From assembly GCA_021797735.1 (NCBI GenBank), contig JAJZZE010000033.1:1-64000 (forward strand): a stretch of DNA of 64,000 nucleotides, given 5' to 3'. Below the pieces are notes generated by a model. It was not told where the DNA came from. It saw only the letters and a program-made list of their open reading frames with translations, and did no database searches. The DNA is from Thermoplasmata archaeon (GTDB lineage: Archaea; Thermoplasmatota; Thermoplasmata; Thermoplasmatales; Thermoplasmataceae). This document shows, piece after piece, positions 45,362-56,123 of the stretch; positions within the stretch are counted from its first letter, which is position 1, and every line of letters begins with the position of its first letter. Made by a program: the position numbers and the translations under genes.

Positions 45362-45885
45362 TTATAACGATCAGCGGTGAATCAGGATCAGGAAAAACGA
45401 CAGCAGGAAATTTATTATCAGACCATTTTAATTATAAATTTTTTTCAGGTGGTTATTTTTTCAGGGAGAAGGCAAAGGAGTACGGCATGGATCTAATTAA
45501 TTTCAGTAAATATGCTGAGGTACATCCAGAAATAGACCATGAGGAGGATGCCCTGCTATTAAATTTAATTAAAGACGGTGATAATATAGTTGTGGAATCA
45601 AGGCTGGCGGGTTACTTATCATATAAAAACAATATAAAAGCATATAAAATATATCTATCTACATCCCGGGATGAGAGAATTAAAAGATTATATTCCCGGG
45701 ATAAAAATATAGATAAACAGGATATAATAGAAAGAAGTAGGTCTGAAATAAAGAGGTATATGGTTTTTTATGGCATTGATTACAGGGATTTTTCCTACTA
45801 TGATTTAATAATAAATACAGATAAATATAAACCGGAAGAGGTTTCAGAACTTATTATAGACAGGATAGAAAACATGCTGTGTTGA
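45358..45885 (+). CDS. cmk: Cytidylate kinase
   Basis: 175 residues. P-loop ISGESGSGKTTAGNLLSDHF (about 4-23), then GYFFREKAKEYGMDLINFSK and the VVESRLAGYL segment. Phosphorylates CMP/dCMP. ATGA overlap with the DUF106 gene. Here the conserved order cmk-cbf5 is interrupted; cbf5 begins 3 kb further on. Confidence 0.93.
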   Translation: MIITISGESGSGKTTAGNLLSDHFNYKFFSGGYFFREKAKEYGMDLINFSKYAEVHPEIDHEEDALLLNLIKDGDNIVVESRLAGYLSYKNNIKAYKIYLSTSRDERIKRLYSRDKNIDKQDIIERSRSEIKRYMVFYGIDYRDFSYYDLIINTDKYKPEEVSELIIDRIENMLC

Positions 45886-45901
45886 ATAAATATATAAATG
45901 G

Positions 45902-45923
45902 GAATTAGCTAGAACAGCTATTC
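45902..45923. terminator. Possible hairpin terminator between convergent genes
   Basis: GAATTAGCT and AGCTATTC pair with one bulge around AGAAC, directly after cmk and overlapping the stop of the opposite gene. Hairpins are not required for archaeal termination, so this is weak. Confidence 0.25.
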
Positions 45924-46229
45924 TTCATCATTCCCCAGATCAATCTCCTCTTTTCTGGACAGCTGCACCTCCCACTGGAATACCCTTGCCTTATTCTCTT
46001 TCAGGTACTCAACTATCATGCTGCTATCCTCCTTCCTGACAAGTATAACTCCATTTGCATATTTTATGTACCTGATTCCATCAAGGAAACCGGGTATCCT
46101 GGAATGATATTTTCCATAGTATGATGAATTGTTGTAGCCGTAGATCTTCCTGTATAACCTTGAGTATGATCCAGGACTTATGCCTTTTTCAGACCTCTCA
46201 AATGTGAAAACTATCAGTGAACCAAACAT
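45918..46229 (-). CDS. Hypothetical protein, 103 aa, ferredoxin-fold-like pattern
   Basis: From ATG 46229; an in-frame start 36 bp upstream adds an unlikely N-terminus. Predicted order strand (GSLIVFTFE), helix (SPGSYSRLYRKIYGY), a basic YHSRIPGFLDGIRYIKY segment, strand (GVILVRK), helix (DSSMIVEYLKENKA), strand (VFQWEVQLS). This resembles a small ferredoxin-like fold of Cas2 size, but the Cas2 N-terminal Asp is missing, so no function is claimed. Codons are markedly GC-richer (CTC, CTG, CCC) than in the ribosomal operon; it belongs to the inserted segment. Confidence 0.6.
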   Translation of the reverse strand: MFGSLIVFTFERSEKGISPGSYSRLYRKIYGYNNSSYYGKYHSRIPGFLDGIRYIKYANGVILVRKEDSSMIVEYLKENKARVFQWEVQLSRKEEIDLGNDEE

Positions 46230-46286
46230 AATATGTTGAATACAAAAACCAATATAAATATACAACTGTAAACATATATAGTTATA

Positions 46287-46379
46287 ATGGTCAGATTGGG
46301 AAAATCTTTAAAACTCTGTGGCAAAAGATGTAATAAAAACAATGAACTGACCAAAAAACTGGAAAAAATAGAAAATTGA
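46287..46379 (+). CDS. Possible 30-residue microprotein
   Basis: ATG 46287 to TGA encodes a basic peptide with a CGKRC pair and a Lys/Glu-rich tail. A TATA-like AACATATATAG lies about 20 bp upstream. TGGTCAG and CTGACCA inside it (46287 and 46346) can pair as a 7-bp stem, so the segment could instead be a small RNA or chance. Confidence 0.22.
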   Translation: MVRLGKSLKLCGKRCNKNNELTKKLEKIEN

Positions 46380-46415
46380 ACCAAAAAGTTAAATACGCAA
46401 ATGGGTTAATGCCTG

Positions 46416-48718
<2,303 letters not shown>

Positions 48719-48948
48719 TTATATATTGCTTATATAATATGGAACTCTTTCATCCATTAAACATATTTCATGAACTTCTTCTCTGCCATAGTGTGATGAG
48801 TAAAGGTCTTCTGGGTGTTGTTCAAAATAATAGGAACATGGTATACTATTAAGGTATTTGTTCAACAGAGCATAAAAACAAGAATATTTAAATACGGATA
48901 TTAATTAAAAAGAAAGGTTAAAATGAGTTTTATAATAGAGTATTAGTT

Positions 48949-49995
48949 ATGGATAATTTAAATAAAAATGAACTGAATGGCTTTATAATAATAGATAAGC
49001 CCACGGGACCTACAAGCCATCAGATAGATTCGTGGGTTCGTGATATAACAGGGGAAAACAGGGTTGGACATGTAGGAACCCTTGATCCGAACGTTTCCGG
49101 AGTTCTTGTAATGGCACTTGGAAAGGCAACAAAACTTATAGATATTATACATGAAAAACCTAAGGAGTATATTGCAGTTATGAGATTATATAATGATGTG
49201 GATAAAACCATTATAAATAACGTTTTCAGTGAATTTACAGGTAAAATATACCAGCTGCCGCCAGTAAGGTCAGCGGTTGCAAGGGAATTAAGGGAGAGGA
49301 CAATATATAATATGAATATACTGGAAATAAAGGATAAATTAATCCTATTTTCTGTTAAATGTGAATCAGGTACGTATATAAGGACATTATGTACGGATAT
49401 GGGATATGTTATGGGCACAGGTGCCCAGATGGCAGACCTGAGAAGGCTATCCACCGGTGATTTCACTGAGGATAATATACATACATTGCAGGAACTGAGT
49501 GATTCGGTAATTTTAAAAAACGGTGGCAAACCCTCAAGATTTGAAAGTATTTTTATACCCATGGACTTTGTTTTCAAAAATAGCCCGAAGGTAATAGTAA
49601 AGAATACAGCGGTGAAGAATATAGAGAACGGTTCAGATATATTTCCACAGGGTATTAAAACATTAATAGGCAGTCCAAAAAAGGGAGATACTGTTGCAAT
49701 ATATACAGATAATAATGAATTAATAGCATATGGTAAAATGCTGGTAAATGAAATAAACGATTTAAAAGTTGTAGATATAACTGGCGTATTGAGGGATAAC
49801 AATGGAAAAAATAATGTGGTTCGGAAAAATAATAAACGGAAAAATATACAGATACAGAAACCTGGAGAAAAATTACATGGAAATATTCACAATGCTGAGA
49901 AATGGAAAAATACCGGAAATAGAGGAAAACCCTTCAGAGGAAATTCCAGACCTAAGAACAATGCTTTTAACATTCGAAAGAGAAAGGATAAATGA
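48949..49995 (+). CDS. cbf5: tRNA/rRNA pseudouridine synthase Cbf5 (TruB family) with C-terminal extension
   Basis: 348 residues. Catalytic core: DKPTGPTSHQIDSWVRD (about 16-32) and the active-site Asp in VGHVGTLDPNVSGVL (about 43-57). PUA domain at about 205-284 ending GVLRDN. Acts with H/ACA guide RNPs and on tRNA U55. From about 285 a 64-residue Lys/Arg/Asn-rich tail follows that is not part of the normal archaeal protein and overlaps the nop5 start. A TATA-like stretch precedes the ATG by about 50 bp, showing a separate promoter. Confidence 0.9.
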   Translation: MDNLNKNELNGFIIIDKPTGPTSHQIDSWVRDITGENRVGHVGTLDPNVSGVLVMALGKATKLIDIIHEKPKEYIAVMRLYNDVDKTIINNVFSEFTGKIYQLPPVRSAVARELRERTIYNMNILEIKDKLILFSVKCESGTYIRTLCTDMGYVMGTGAQMADLRRLSTGDFTEDNIHTLQELSDSVILKNGGKPSRFESIFIPMDFVFKNSPKVIVKNTAVKNIENGSDIFPQGIKTLIGSPKKGDTVAIYTDNNELIAYGKMLVNEINDLKVVDITGVLRDNNGKNNVVRKNNKRKNIQIQKPGEKLHGNIHNAEKWKNTGNRGKPFRGNSRPKNNAFNIRKRKDK

Positions 49996-50599
49996 AGAAT
50001 TTTCCGGAGACCAGTATATAATAAAAATATATTCTGTGGAAAAGGAACTAAACGAAATTATAAATCTATACCTTGAGAAATTAATATCAATCTATTCATT
50101 AATGGATATAAAATATAATAATGATCCATGCACATATTTCTTTAAATTAAAGAACATGGATTTAACGGAAGTGGAAATAAAGATTGCCTCAATGGGATAT
50201 GAACTGTGTGGTTTCAGGTCATATTTAGATAATTATTTAAATAATGAATTAAATAATTATATGCCGAATACAGTAAAATTAATCGGTTATAAATTAACAC
50301 TTGAATTTCTTCTGAAAAGCGGCGGAATAAAAAATTTAATAAAATATCCGTCAAGCACATTGCAGATACTGGGTGCAGAAACTGCATTTTTTAACCATAT
50401 GAGGAAGGGCACCCCAATGCCAAAGCATGGAATAATATTTAATTATCCGGGATTATCAGCACTGCCACCAAACAGAAGGGGCAAGGTTGCAAGAACCATA
50501 GCAAATAAAATGGCCATAACAATAAAAATGGATTATTATCGGAGATCCGGTGATATTGATTCAATGAAAAAAATTATAGAGGATAGAATGAAAGATTAA
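49802..50599 (+). CDS. nop5: Nop5 (C/D box RNP core protein), short form
   Basis: 265 residues. The C-terminal Nop domain is clear: STLQILGAETAFFNHMRKGT (about 181-200), PKHGIIFNYPGLSALPPNRR and GKVARTIANKMAITIKMDYY. The coiled-coil part (about 67-120) and a shortened N-terminal domain (about 1-60) precede it. Bridges L7Ae-guide RNA and fibrillarin in 2'-O-methylation. ATG 49802 lies 194 bp inside the cbf5 reading frame; starts at 49814 or 49877 are possible. Fibrillarin, its usual neighbour, is not adjacent. Confidence 0.85.
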   Translation: MEKIMWFGKIINGKIYRYRNLEKNYMEIFTMLRNGKIPEIEENPSEEIPDLRTMLLTFERERINEEFSGDQYIIKIYSVEKELNEIINLYLEKLISIYSLMDIKYNNDPCTYFFKLKNMDLTEVEIKIASMGYELCGFRSYLDNYLNNELNNYMPNTVKLIGYKLTLEFLLKSGGIKNLIKYPSSTLQILGAETAFFNHMRKGTPMPKHGIIFNYPGLSALPPNRRGKVARTIANKMAITIKMDYYRRSGDIDSMKKIIEDRMKD

Positions 50600-51993
50600 G
50601 TATAATTTGGTTTTGCACCTGTAGGTATAACGTCAGGATAATTATCCGTTAAACAACCAAGGCAGAGGTCATTTATGCCTATACTTTCCTTTAACCCCTC
50701 TATGGATACATAACCCAGAGAATCTGCGTCTATTTCTTTCCTTATATCCTCAATGGTTTTATTGTCTGCAATGAAATCATCCTTTGTCTTCATATCAACA
50801 CCAAAATAGCACGGTGCAATTATCTGCGGTGACCCTATTCTCACATGGACTTCCCTTGCGCCATCCCTTTTCAGTAATGATATTATATATTTCATGGTGT
50901 TTCCACGTACTATGCTATCGTCCACCAGAACTATGCTTTTATCCCTTATCACAGATTTTATCGTATTTAATTTTATTCTTATTGCATCGTATCTCTCTTT
51001 CTGGTTCGGCAATATAAAGGTTCTATCAGAATATCTATTCTTTATTAAACCCTCACTGTACGGTATTTTTGAATAAACAGAATAACCAAGGGCCTGGGAT
51101 CTGCCTGAATCAGGAACGGGTATTACAACATCGGCATTGCATGGATACTCCTTTGCAAGTTTTACCCCCAAGTTATACCTTACATTGAAAACTTCCTTCC
51201 CGTCTATTATACTGTCAGGTCTGGCAAAATAGACATATTCAAACATACAGTGTGATATCTCATGGTTCACAACAAATATGCTTTTATAGCCATGACTATC
51301 AATTTCTATTAATTCTCCGGGTTTTACATCCCTTATGACCTTACCGGAAACGGAATCTATTGCTGTACTTTCTGAGGCAATTATATAGCCATCAGCATTT
51401 TTACCAAAAATCAGCGGCCTGAATCCGAACGGGTCTCTGAGGGCATACAGTTTATCATTTATCATAATTGCACATGCATATGACCCTTTTAATTTGAACA
51501 TGGCCTTTTTTATGCCATCGTATACCCCATATTTGTTTATTTCATTTATTATTTCTACTAACATTACTTCAGTATCACTTGAACTGAAGAAAATATACCC
51601 CTTATTTTTTAATTCCTCCCTGAGTGAATGTGTATTTGTTATTTCCCCATTATGCGAAATACCCATATATCCAAGGGAAGACGATATTATAAACGGTCCT
51701 GCATTCTCAAGCCCCTTTGATCCTGATGTTGAATATCTATTATGGCCTACCCCGATATTTCCCGGCAGGTTATCATCTGTAAAAACTTCAGAAACTAATC
51801 CCATACCCTTTTTTATATGCACTTTTCCATCATACGTGGCTATGCCAGAGCTCTCCTGCCCTCTATGCTGTAAAGCCTTTAATGCAAAAATTATATTGGT
51901 AAAAGCACTGTTGCCCATATATCCTGCAACAGCGCATTCCTCACTTGGCTTTTGCCCAGTTGTAATGTCTAATCCTTGGTGATGGAAATCCAC
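50596..51993 (-). CDS. purF: Amidophosphoribosyltransferase (first step of purine synthesis)
   Basis: 465 residues. Class II glutaminase domain with the nucleophile C20 in PSEECAVAGY after a 19-residue propeptide, then GVGHNRYSTSG (about 76-86) and the PRPP loop IVLVDDSIVRGNT (about 355-367). C-terminal Cys pair in NDLCLGCL. Starts at GTG 51993 inside the rpl37e gene (53-bp overlap), with AGGTGT about nine bases upstream; no other usable start precedes the catalytic Cys. Two bases convergent overlap with nop5. Confidence 0.94.
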   Translation of the reverse strand: MDFHHQGLDITTGQKPSEECAVAGYMGNSAFTNIIFALKALQHRGQESSGIATYDGKVHIKKGMGLVSEVFTDDNLPGNIGVGHNRYSTSGSKGLENAGPFIISSSLGYMGISHNGEITNTHSLREELKNKGYIFFSSSDTEVMLVEIINEINKYGVYDGIKKAMFKLKGSYACAIMINDKLYALRDPFGFRPLIFGKNADGYIIASESTAIDSVSGKVIRDVKPGELIEIDSHGYKSIFVVNHEISHCMFEYVYFARPDSIIDGKEVFNVRYNLGVKLAKEYPCNADVVIPVPDSGRSQALGYSVYSKIPYSEGLIKNRYSDRTFILPNQKERYDAIRIKLNTIKSVIRDKSIVLVDDSIVRGNTMKYIISLLKRDGAREVHVRIGSPQIIAPCYFGVDMKTKDDFIADNKTIEDIRKEIDADSLGYVSIEGLKESIGINDLCLGCLTDNYPDVIPTGAKPNYT

Positions 51994-52105
51994 AGTATGA
52001 ACACCTTTTCTCCCTTAAATTATAACTGTTGTGCCCGCATCTCCTGCATCTTATATGCACTTTGTGTCTGTTGTGCTTTCCCATTGAAGCTGTTCCGTTA
52101 CTCAT
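51941..52105 (-). CDS. rpl37e: Ribosomal protein L37e (54 aa, zinc-binding)
   Basis: ATG 52105 to TGA 51941-51943. Sequence starts MSNGTASMGKHNRHKVHIRC and carries the zinc site C20/C23 (CRRC) and C35/C38 (CSYC), ending RHYNWAKAK. Basic protein that penetrates 23S rRNA. It follows the Sm protein gene, the usual archaeal LSm-L37e pair, and overlaps purF. Confidence 0.95.
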   Translation of the reverse strand: MSNGTASMGKHNRHKVHIRCRRCGHNSYNLREKRCSYCGFPSPRIRHYNWAKAK

Positions 52106-52107
52106 TT

Positions 52108-52359
52108 TCATTCACCTCCTGAAGGGGAAATAAATATTATATTATCTCCTCTCAATAACATCATATTAAAAGTTCCCTTATTTTCATCATTTATTGTTTC
52201 AGAAACATTTTTTAAAACGAGGTTCATATAAACATCATAGCCCTCAAGTATGCCGGAATATGTTCTCCTACCCTTTACATCTATCATTATATTCTTTTCC
52301 AATGAATTCTTTAACGTATCCATGGGTTTTGCAACATATGTTGTTTTATTGTTAACCAT
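52108..52359 (-). CDS. lsm: Sm-like archaeal protein (LSm)
   Basis: 83 residues. Sm1 motif around KNIMIDVKGRRTYSGILEGYD with MNLVLKNV (about 46-53) and Sm2 motif NMMLLRGDNIIFISP (about 65-79). Forms heptameric RNA-binding rings. GGAGGTGAA at its end is the Shine-Dalgarno of rpl37e, 3 bp downstream, so the three genes lsm-rpl37e-purF form an operon. Confidence 0.93.
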   Translation of the reverse strand: MVNNKTTYVAKPMDTLKNSLEKNIMIDVKGRRTYSGILEGYDVYMNLVLKNVSETINDENKGTFNMMLLRGDNIIFISPSGGE

Positions 52360-52469
52360 ATAAACTTCACCATCCAGATAATAATTCTATTATCAGCAAA
52401 AACTGTATTAGAAAATAATATAATAACTTTTATGAAATTTATAGAAATTTATCTACTGTTAATTTAGTG

Positions 52470-52937
52470 TTAAGTATGATCGGTATGGTCCACCCTCAGT
52501 AATAAAATGTAATGCGATAATGCCAGGGCAACGATCAGAGTAGCTAACCCCATCATCTCATATATATCCACGGTATTATATACAGTGATTGTGAAAATGG
52601 TCAGAATTATTTCCCGCGCAACGAATGATATGGCAGCATTTATTATATAGGAAATAGCCTTTCCTGCACCGCTAAAAAAGTCAACTATGCTTTCATAGAC
52701 CTCAAAAATAACCACGGTAAGTAATGAATCCTCAACAATTATATCTATTAGTGAATAGATAAGCTTTTCTACACTGGTTGGCGTTCCTACAATCTCAAGC
52801 ATTACACCATAAATGCCTATAACCATATGTACTATAACGGCCATAAATGCTATAATCAGTGCAAATCTCAGTACAAATGAGATAATTACTATAAGCTTGT
52901 TGTCCAGTTTATCCAGGCTTTTAATATTTATACCCAT
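52470..52937 (-). CDS. PsiE-like four-helix membrane protein
   Basis: 155 residues with hydrophobic helices at about 15-38, 45-50/60-85, 95-118 and 125-150. The segment AISFVAREIILTIF (about 102-115) with a preceding acidic helix (IVEDSLLTVVIFEVYESIVD) resembles the phosphate-starvation-inducible PsiE family. Function is unknown for that family as well. Divergent from the glycine-zipper gene region. Confidence 0.55.
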   Translation of the reverse strand: MGINIKSLDKLDNKLIVIISFVLRFALIIAFMAVIVHMVIGIYGVMLEIVGTPTSVEKLIYSLIDIIVEDSLLTVVIFEVYESIVDFFSGAGKAISYIINAAISFVAREIILTIFTITVYNTVDIYEMMGLATLIVALALSHYILLLRVDHTDHT

Positions 52938-53020
52938 ATTACCGTATCTATATACATGTTTAAAATTTTATCTATAAATATTTAATATCTTTTTATTTGT
53001 TTAACACTGTTGCATTTTAG

Positions 53021-53254
53021 CTGATAGGTACGGAATCGTTATCGCAGGGCACAAAACAATATAACGCAGGGAAAGAATTAGGAAAAAAAGAAATAGAACT
53101 CTCCGGTGCAATACCGGGAATAACAAAAGCACTGATAGAGAAGGTACCGGAAGCATTTAAATCTAAACTGGTCGAAGGTGTTTTGGAGGAAATATTAAAG
53201 GATTATGAATTATTGAAGAAACTCAGGGATGAAATAACCAATAACTATAGTTGA
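53021..53254 (+). pseudogene. Open frame without a start codon (truncated gene remnant)
   Basis: After TAG at 53018, 77 sense codons run to TGA 53252-53254. The product would be a well-formed amphipathic, helical segment (for example KALIEKVPEAFKSKLVEGVL and EEILKDYELLKKLRDE), but there is no ATG, GTG or TTG until codon 57. It looks like a gene that lost its 5' end. The next gene, a glycine-zipper protein, begins 70 bp later on the same strand. No homologue recognised. Confidence 0.35.
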
Positions 53255-53323
53255 CAGACTCTCCGCATATATTGAATCTTAGTTGGTTATCAACATTTAT
53301 ATAGCGACACATAATATTTATTT

Positions 53324-53518
53324 ATGACGACACCAGACAGCAATAAAAGGGATGATAAATTAGCTCAGGGGCTTGCCACTGGTATAGGTGCAGGTGCGGT
53401 ATTAGGGTTAGCCGGAGGACCAGCTGGCGTAGTAGTTGGTGCCATTTTATGTGCTATCGTTGGCGGTATTGCGGGACAGTCAGCCCAGAAAAAGGGCAAA
53501 AAATATTTATCACATTAA
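53324..53518 (+). CDS. Small glycine-zipper membrane protein, 64 aa
   Basis: A charged N-terminus is followed by two Gly/Ala-rich hydrophobic stretches (LATGIGAGAVLGLAGGPAGV, about 17-36, and VVGAILCAIVGGIAG, about 36-50) and a basic tail. This is a glycine-zipper pattern as in membrane-inserting small proteins and some bacteriocin-like peptides. TTTATATAG lies 25-30 bp before the ATG, fitting a leaderless transcript. Role unknown. Confidence 0.55.
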   Translation: MTTPDSNKRDDKLAQGLATGIGAGAVLGLAGGPAGVVVGAILCAIVGGIAGQSAQKKGKKYLSH

Positions 53519-53642
53519 AGCCACGATGCATTTTTACGGATAATTTTTTTTCCTTAATTTTTAATGAAGAATATTATAAAATCAGATGACAGTTATGGAT
53601 ATTAATAATAACAGGAATTTGGGTTTTATGGCTCCACCTGTA

Positions 53643-54617
53643 TTAGCAATTTAATACAGCAAATTTTGACCTCATATGCCAGTAATGTGGCCCAACGGAT
53701 TTGACCTTTATATTTTCAATGTTGCCAAGAGTATAGCCACATCTTCTTGCCCTGGCTATTATTGTTTTATAATAGCTATCAACATTCTCAGTGGGAGTTA
53801 AATAATGCATGGATATTACAGTGCCCTTTTTTGATCTTATCAGTGCAGCGGCCAAATAATCCACGGATTTAAAATTACCCATGATTATGTAATCCGCTTC
53901 AGTATGGGGCAACAAAACCCTTGAATCGCCATTGTAAATCTCAATATTATTTTCTATTTTATTTAATTCTATATTTTTTTTAAGATAATGTATCGAATCG
54001 CCATTAATATCGCATAATAATATTGTTCTTAATTTACTGTGTTTCATTATGGGAAGTGAAAAATAGCCGATGCCACAGAACATGTCCATAACGGTTTTAT
54101 CATTTAGATTTTCTTTTTTCATATTGCTCCTTACATTTATGTTCCCCGGAGAAAACATTATTCTTTCAGGGTCAAGCATGTATTTTATATCATCTTCCAG
54201 GACTATGTCATCACCACCATTGCCGTATAATAATTTCAGGGATGGTATTCTCATATCTCCCCTTATTCTACCACTTTCTATGTAAACATTTTTTATCTTT
54301 AATTCCTCTGCAAATACCTTAGCAACATATCTGTTTTCCAGATCCGTTTTCAGTATTATTGAATTTTCATACCTTACATATTTCGGTATATTCTCTATTT
54401 TATGTTTATTCAATCTTTTTTTTATATTTTCCACAGGATTGTTTTTTCTTTTAAAATTAAACATGATTGAGTTATCAGTATAATTTTTTAATGGTATATA
54501 CACATATTTTTTATTATGGTGTATAATATAATTGCTATCCACAAGGTTTTTACTGTTAAGGTTTTTAATCTCATTTTCTCCGTACTCCCTTTTGACCCTG
54601 ATGCAATATCTTTTCAT
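53643..54617 (-). CDS. tRNA methyltransferase family protein (Trm5/TYW2, probably Taw2-type)
   Basis: 324 residues. N-terminal half (about 1-130) binds tRNA; the SAM-binding fold starts at KTVMDMFCGIGYFSLPI. LLCDINGDSIHYLKKNIELN and the end IKVKSVGPHYWHMRSKFAVL follow. Trm5 enzymes carry NLP after the fourth strand, whereas this protein has MGNFKSVDY, closer to Taw2, which transfers the aminocarboxypropyl group of SAM to the wyosine precursor in tRNA-Phe. Trm5 (m1G37) is the alternative. Confidence 0.8.
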   Translation of the reverse strand: MKRYCIRVKREYGENEIKNLNSKNLVDSNYIIHHNKKYVYIPLKNYTDNSIMFNFKRKNNPVENIKKRLNKHKIENIPKYVRYENSIILKTDLENRYVAKVFAEELKIKNVYIESGRIRGDMRIPSLKLLYGNGGDDIVLEDDIKYMLDPERIMFSPGNINVRSNMKKENLNDKTVMDMFCGIGYFSLPIMKHSKLRTILLCDINGDSIHYLKKNIELNKIENNIEIYNGDSRVLLPHTEADYIIMGNFKSVDYLAAALIRSKKGTVISMHYLTPTENVDSYYKTIIARARRCGYTLGNIENIKVKSVGPHYWHMRSKFAVLNC

Positions 54618-54711
54618 TACCAGATTATTACATTCTACGATTTAATTTTTAAAACTTTTAAATAAATGCAGTATATAATTAATAATAAATATTTTTCTGT
54701 AATTATAGTCT

Positions 54712-55662
54712 ATGTCACTGAATCAGGAAATAATTAAAATTAAAAGCACGGCACTTGAAAATAACTATTTAAATGACCCTGTTGAAAGGGAAATACTGGT
54801 GTTTCATCCAGATAAAATTGTTGATAACTCACCATTATTAATAGAACTTGCAGGTTTAAACGGCACACCGAAATTGAATAACAGATTCTCACAGGTACTG
54901 AATAAATTATATAAAAAGGATTTATTAAAAAATTCAGTAATAATAAATCCGAACTTTTCCACAAAATATCATGTTAACCAGTATATGAATTCACCCGCTG
55001 CCGGTAATTATGAGGATTTTATAATAAATGAAATTATACCATATATATCTGATCTATACCACACCGGCAATATAGCCCTATTCGGTAAATCTTCCGGTGG
55101 TTTCGGTGCATATACACTGGCTGTGAAGCATCCGGATGTTATCAGTGGCTTTGCCGATCATTTTGGGGATAGCTGTTTTGAATATGTTTATATTCCGGAT
55201 ATACCGGTGGCATACAGGGAACTGCATGATAGAGATATAAGCGATTATTTAACCGAAAAATCAAAAAAAGACGATTTAACAGATAATGAAATTAGAACAC
55301 TGAATATTATAGGTATGTCTGCCTTTTATTCCCATAATGAGGATTCTGAACTGAAATTTGACCTGCCATTTGAAAGGGATACCGGTTCATTAAAACACGA
55401 TATATGGAATAAATGGATAGAATATGACCCTGCAAAGAATGTTGTGAATTATATAAACAGTTTAAAAAAATTGAAGGCAATATATCTTGATGTGGGTGCT
55501 GACGATGAATACAGCCTATTTATAGGCATGGCTCAACTGCATAAAAAAATGGAAAAGAATAGCATTGAACACAAATATGAAAAATTTAAGGGTGGGCATT
55601 TTTACAACACCACAAGATACGAAACATCCCTGCCATTTTTAATAAATAAATTAAGTGAATAA
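54712..55662 (+). CDS. Alpha/beta-hydrolase esterase (esterase D-like)
   Basis: 316 residues. Nucleophile S127 in FGKSSGGFGAY, likely acid in DVGADDEYSLF (about 262-272) and His in FKGGHFYNT (about 298). No signal peptide. Family members hydrolyse short-chain or S-formylglutathione-like esters. Ferroplasma esterases of this class have been studied as acid-active enzymes, but no substrate can be read from sequence. Convergent with the padR operon. Confidence 0.8.
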   Translation: MSLNQEIIKIKSTALENNYLNDPVEREILVFHPDKIVDNSPLLIELAGLNGTPKLNNRFSQVLNKLYKKDLLKNSVIINPNFSTKYHVNQYMNSPAAGNYEDFIINEIIPYISDLYHTGNIALFGKSSGGFGAYTLAVKHPDVISGFADHFGDSCFEYVYIPDIPVAYRELHDRDISDYLTEKSKKDDLTDNEIRTLNIIGMSAFYSHNEDSELKFDLPFERDTGSLKHDIWNKWIEYDPAKNVVNYINSLKKLKAIYLDVGADDEYSLFIGMAQLHKKMEKNSIEHKYEKFKGGHFYNTTRYETSLPFLINKLSE

Positions 55663-55663
55663 T

Positions 55664-56122
55664 TTAATTTAAATTATTCAGCCTGTTAACGGTGTTTTTT
55701 ATTTTATTTTTCTGTTTATCATTTAGGTTTTCATAGTTATCTATTATATACTGTATATATCCATCAATTTTATCAATGGCATCATCAATATTATTATATT
55801 CCTGCATTCCAAGTATTTCCTTCCATGGAAAATACGAGTTATTAAGGAATTCTTTTCCCTTTTCCGTTGTTCTATAATATTTTTTGTTATTGCGTTCTTC
55901 CATTGTTAAATATTCCTCACTGTACATTGATGATAATGCAGGATATATTATGCCCGGTGATGGTACCCATCTGCCTCCAGTTCTTTCCGATATTTTACTA
56001 ACAACATCTGCACCAGTTGCCTCATTATCCATGGCTATTGCAAGGATCCAGTATCTTAACCCAAAGCCATGCATATGGTGATTGCGTTTCATATTATTAT
56101 GTCTGTAACCAGGTCCGAACAT
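55664..56122 (-). CDS. PadR-family transcriptional repressor
   Basis: 152 residues from ATG 56122, chosen because it overlaps the preceding stop (TAAAATG) and has AGGAGTGG upstream; a longer open frame lies inside the upstream gene. Winged helix at about 15-90: LRYWILAIAMDNEATGADVV, GGRWVPSPGIIYPALSSMYS and EEYLTMEERNNKKYYRTTEK are the PadR signature. The C-terminal helix (about 115-150) is for dimerisation. Second gene of an operon; operator-like repeats precede the first gene. Confidence 0.88.
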   Translation of the reverse strand: MFGPGYRHNNMKRNHHMHGFGLRYWILAIAMDNEATGADVVSKISERTGGRWVPSPGIIYPALSSMYSEEYLTMEERNNKKYYRTTEKGKEFLNNSYFPWKEILGMQEYNNIDDAIDKIDGYIQYIIDNYENLNDKQKNKIKNTVNRLNNLN

Positions 56123-56123
56123 T

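Noticed and set aside
46287-46379. Remnant of ribosomal protein L34e, which often lies near adk and cmk in archaea
   Set aside because: The 30-residue frame has one CxxxC pair but none of the L34e sequence, and Thermoplasmatales are thought to lack L34e.
49020-49802. 260-codon frame opposite cbf5
   Set aside because: Antisense shadow of the catalytic and PUA regions of Cbf5; no promoter or start signal.
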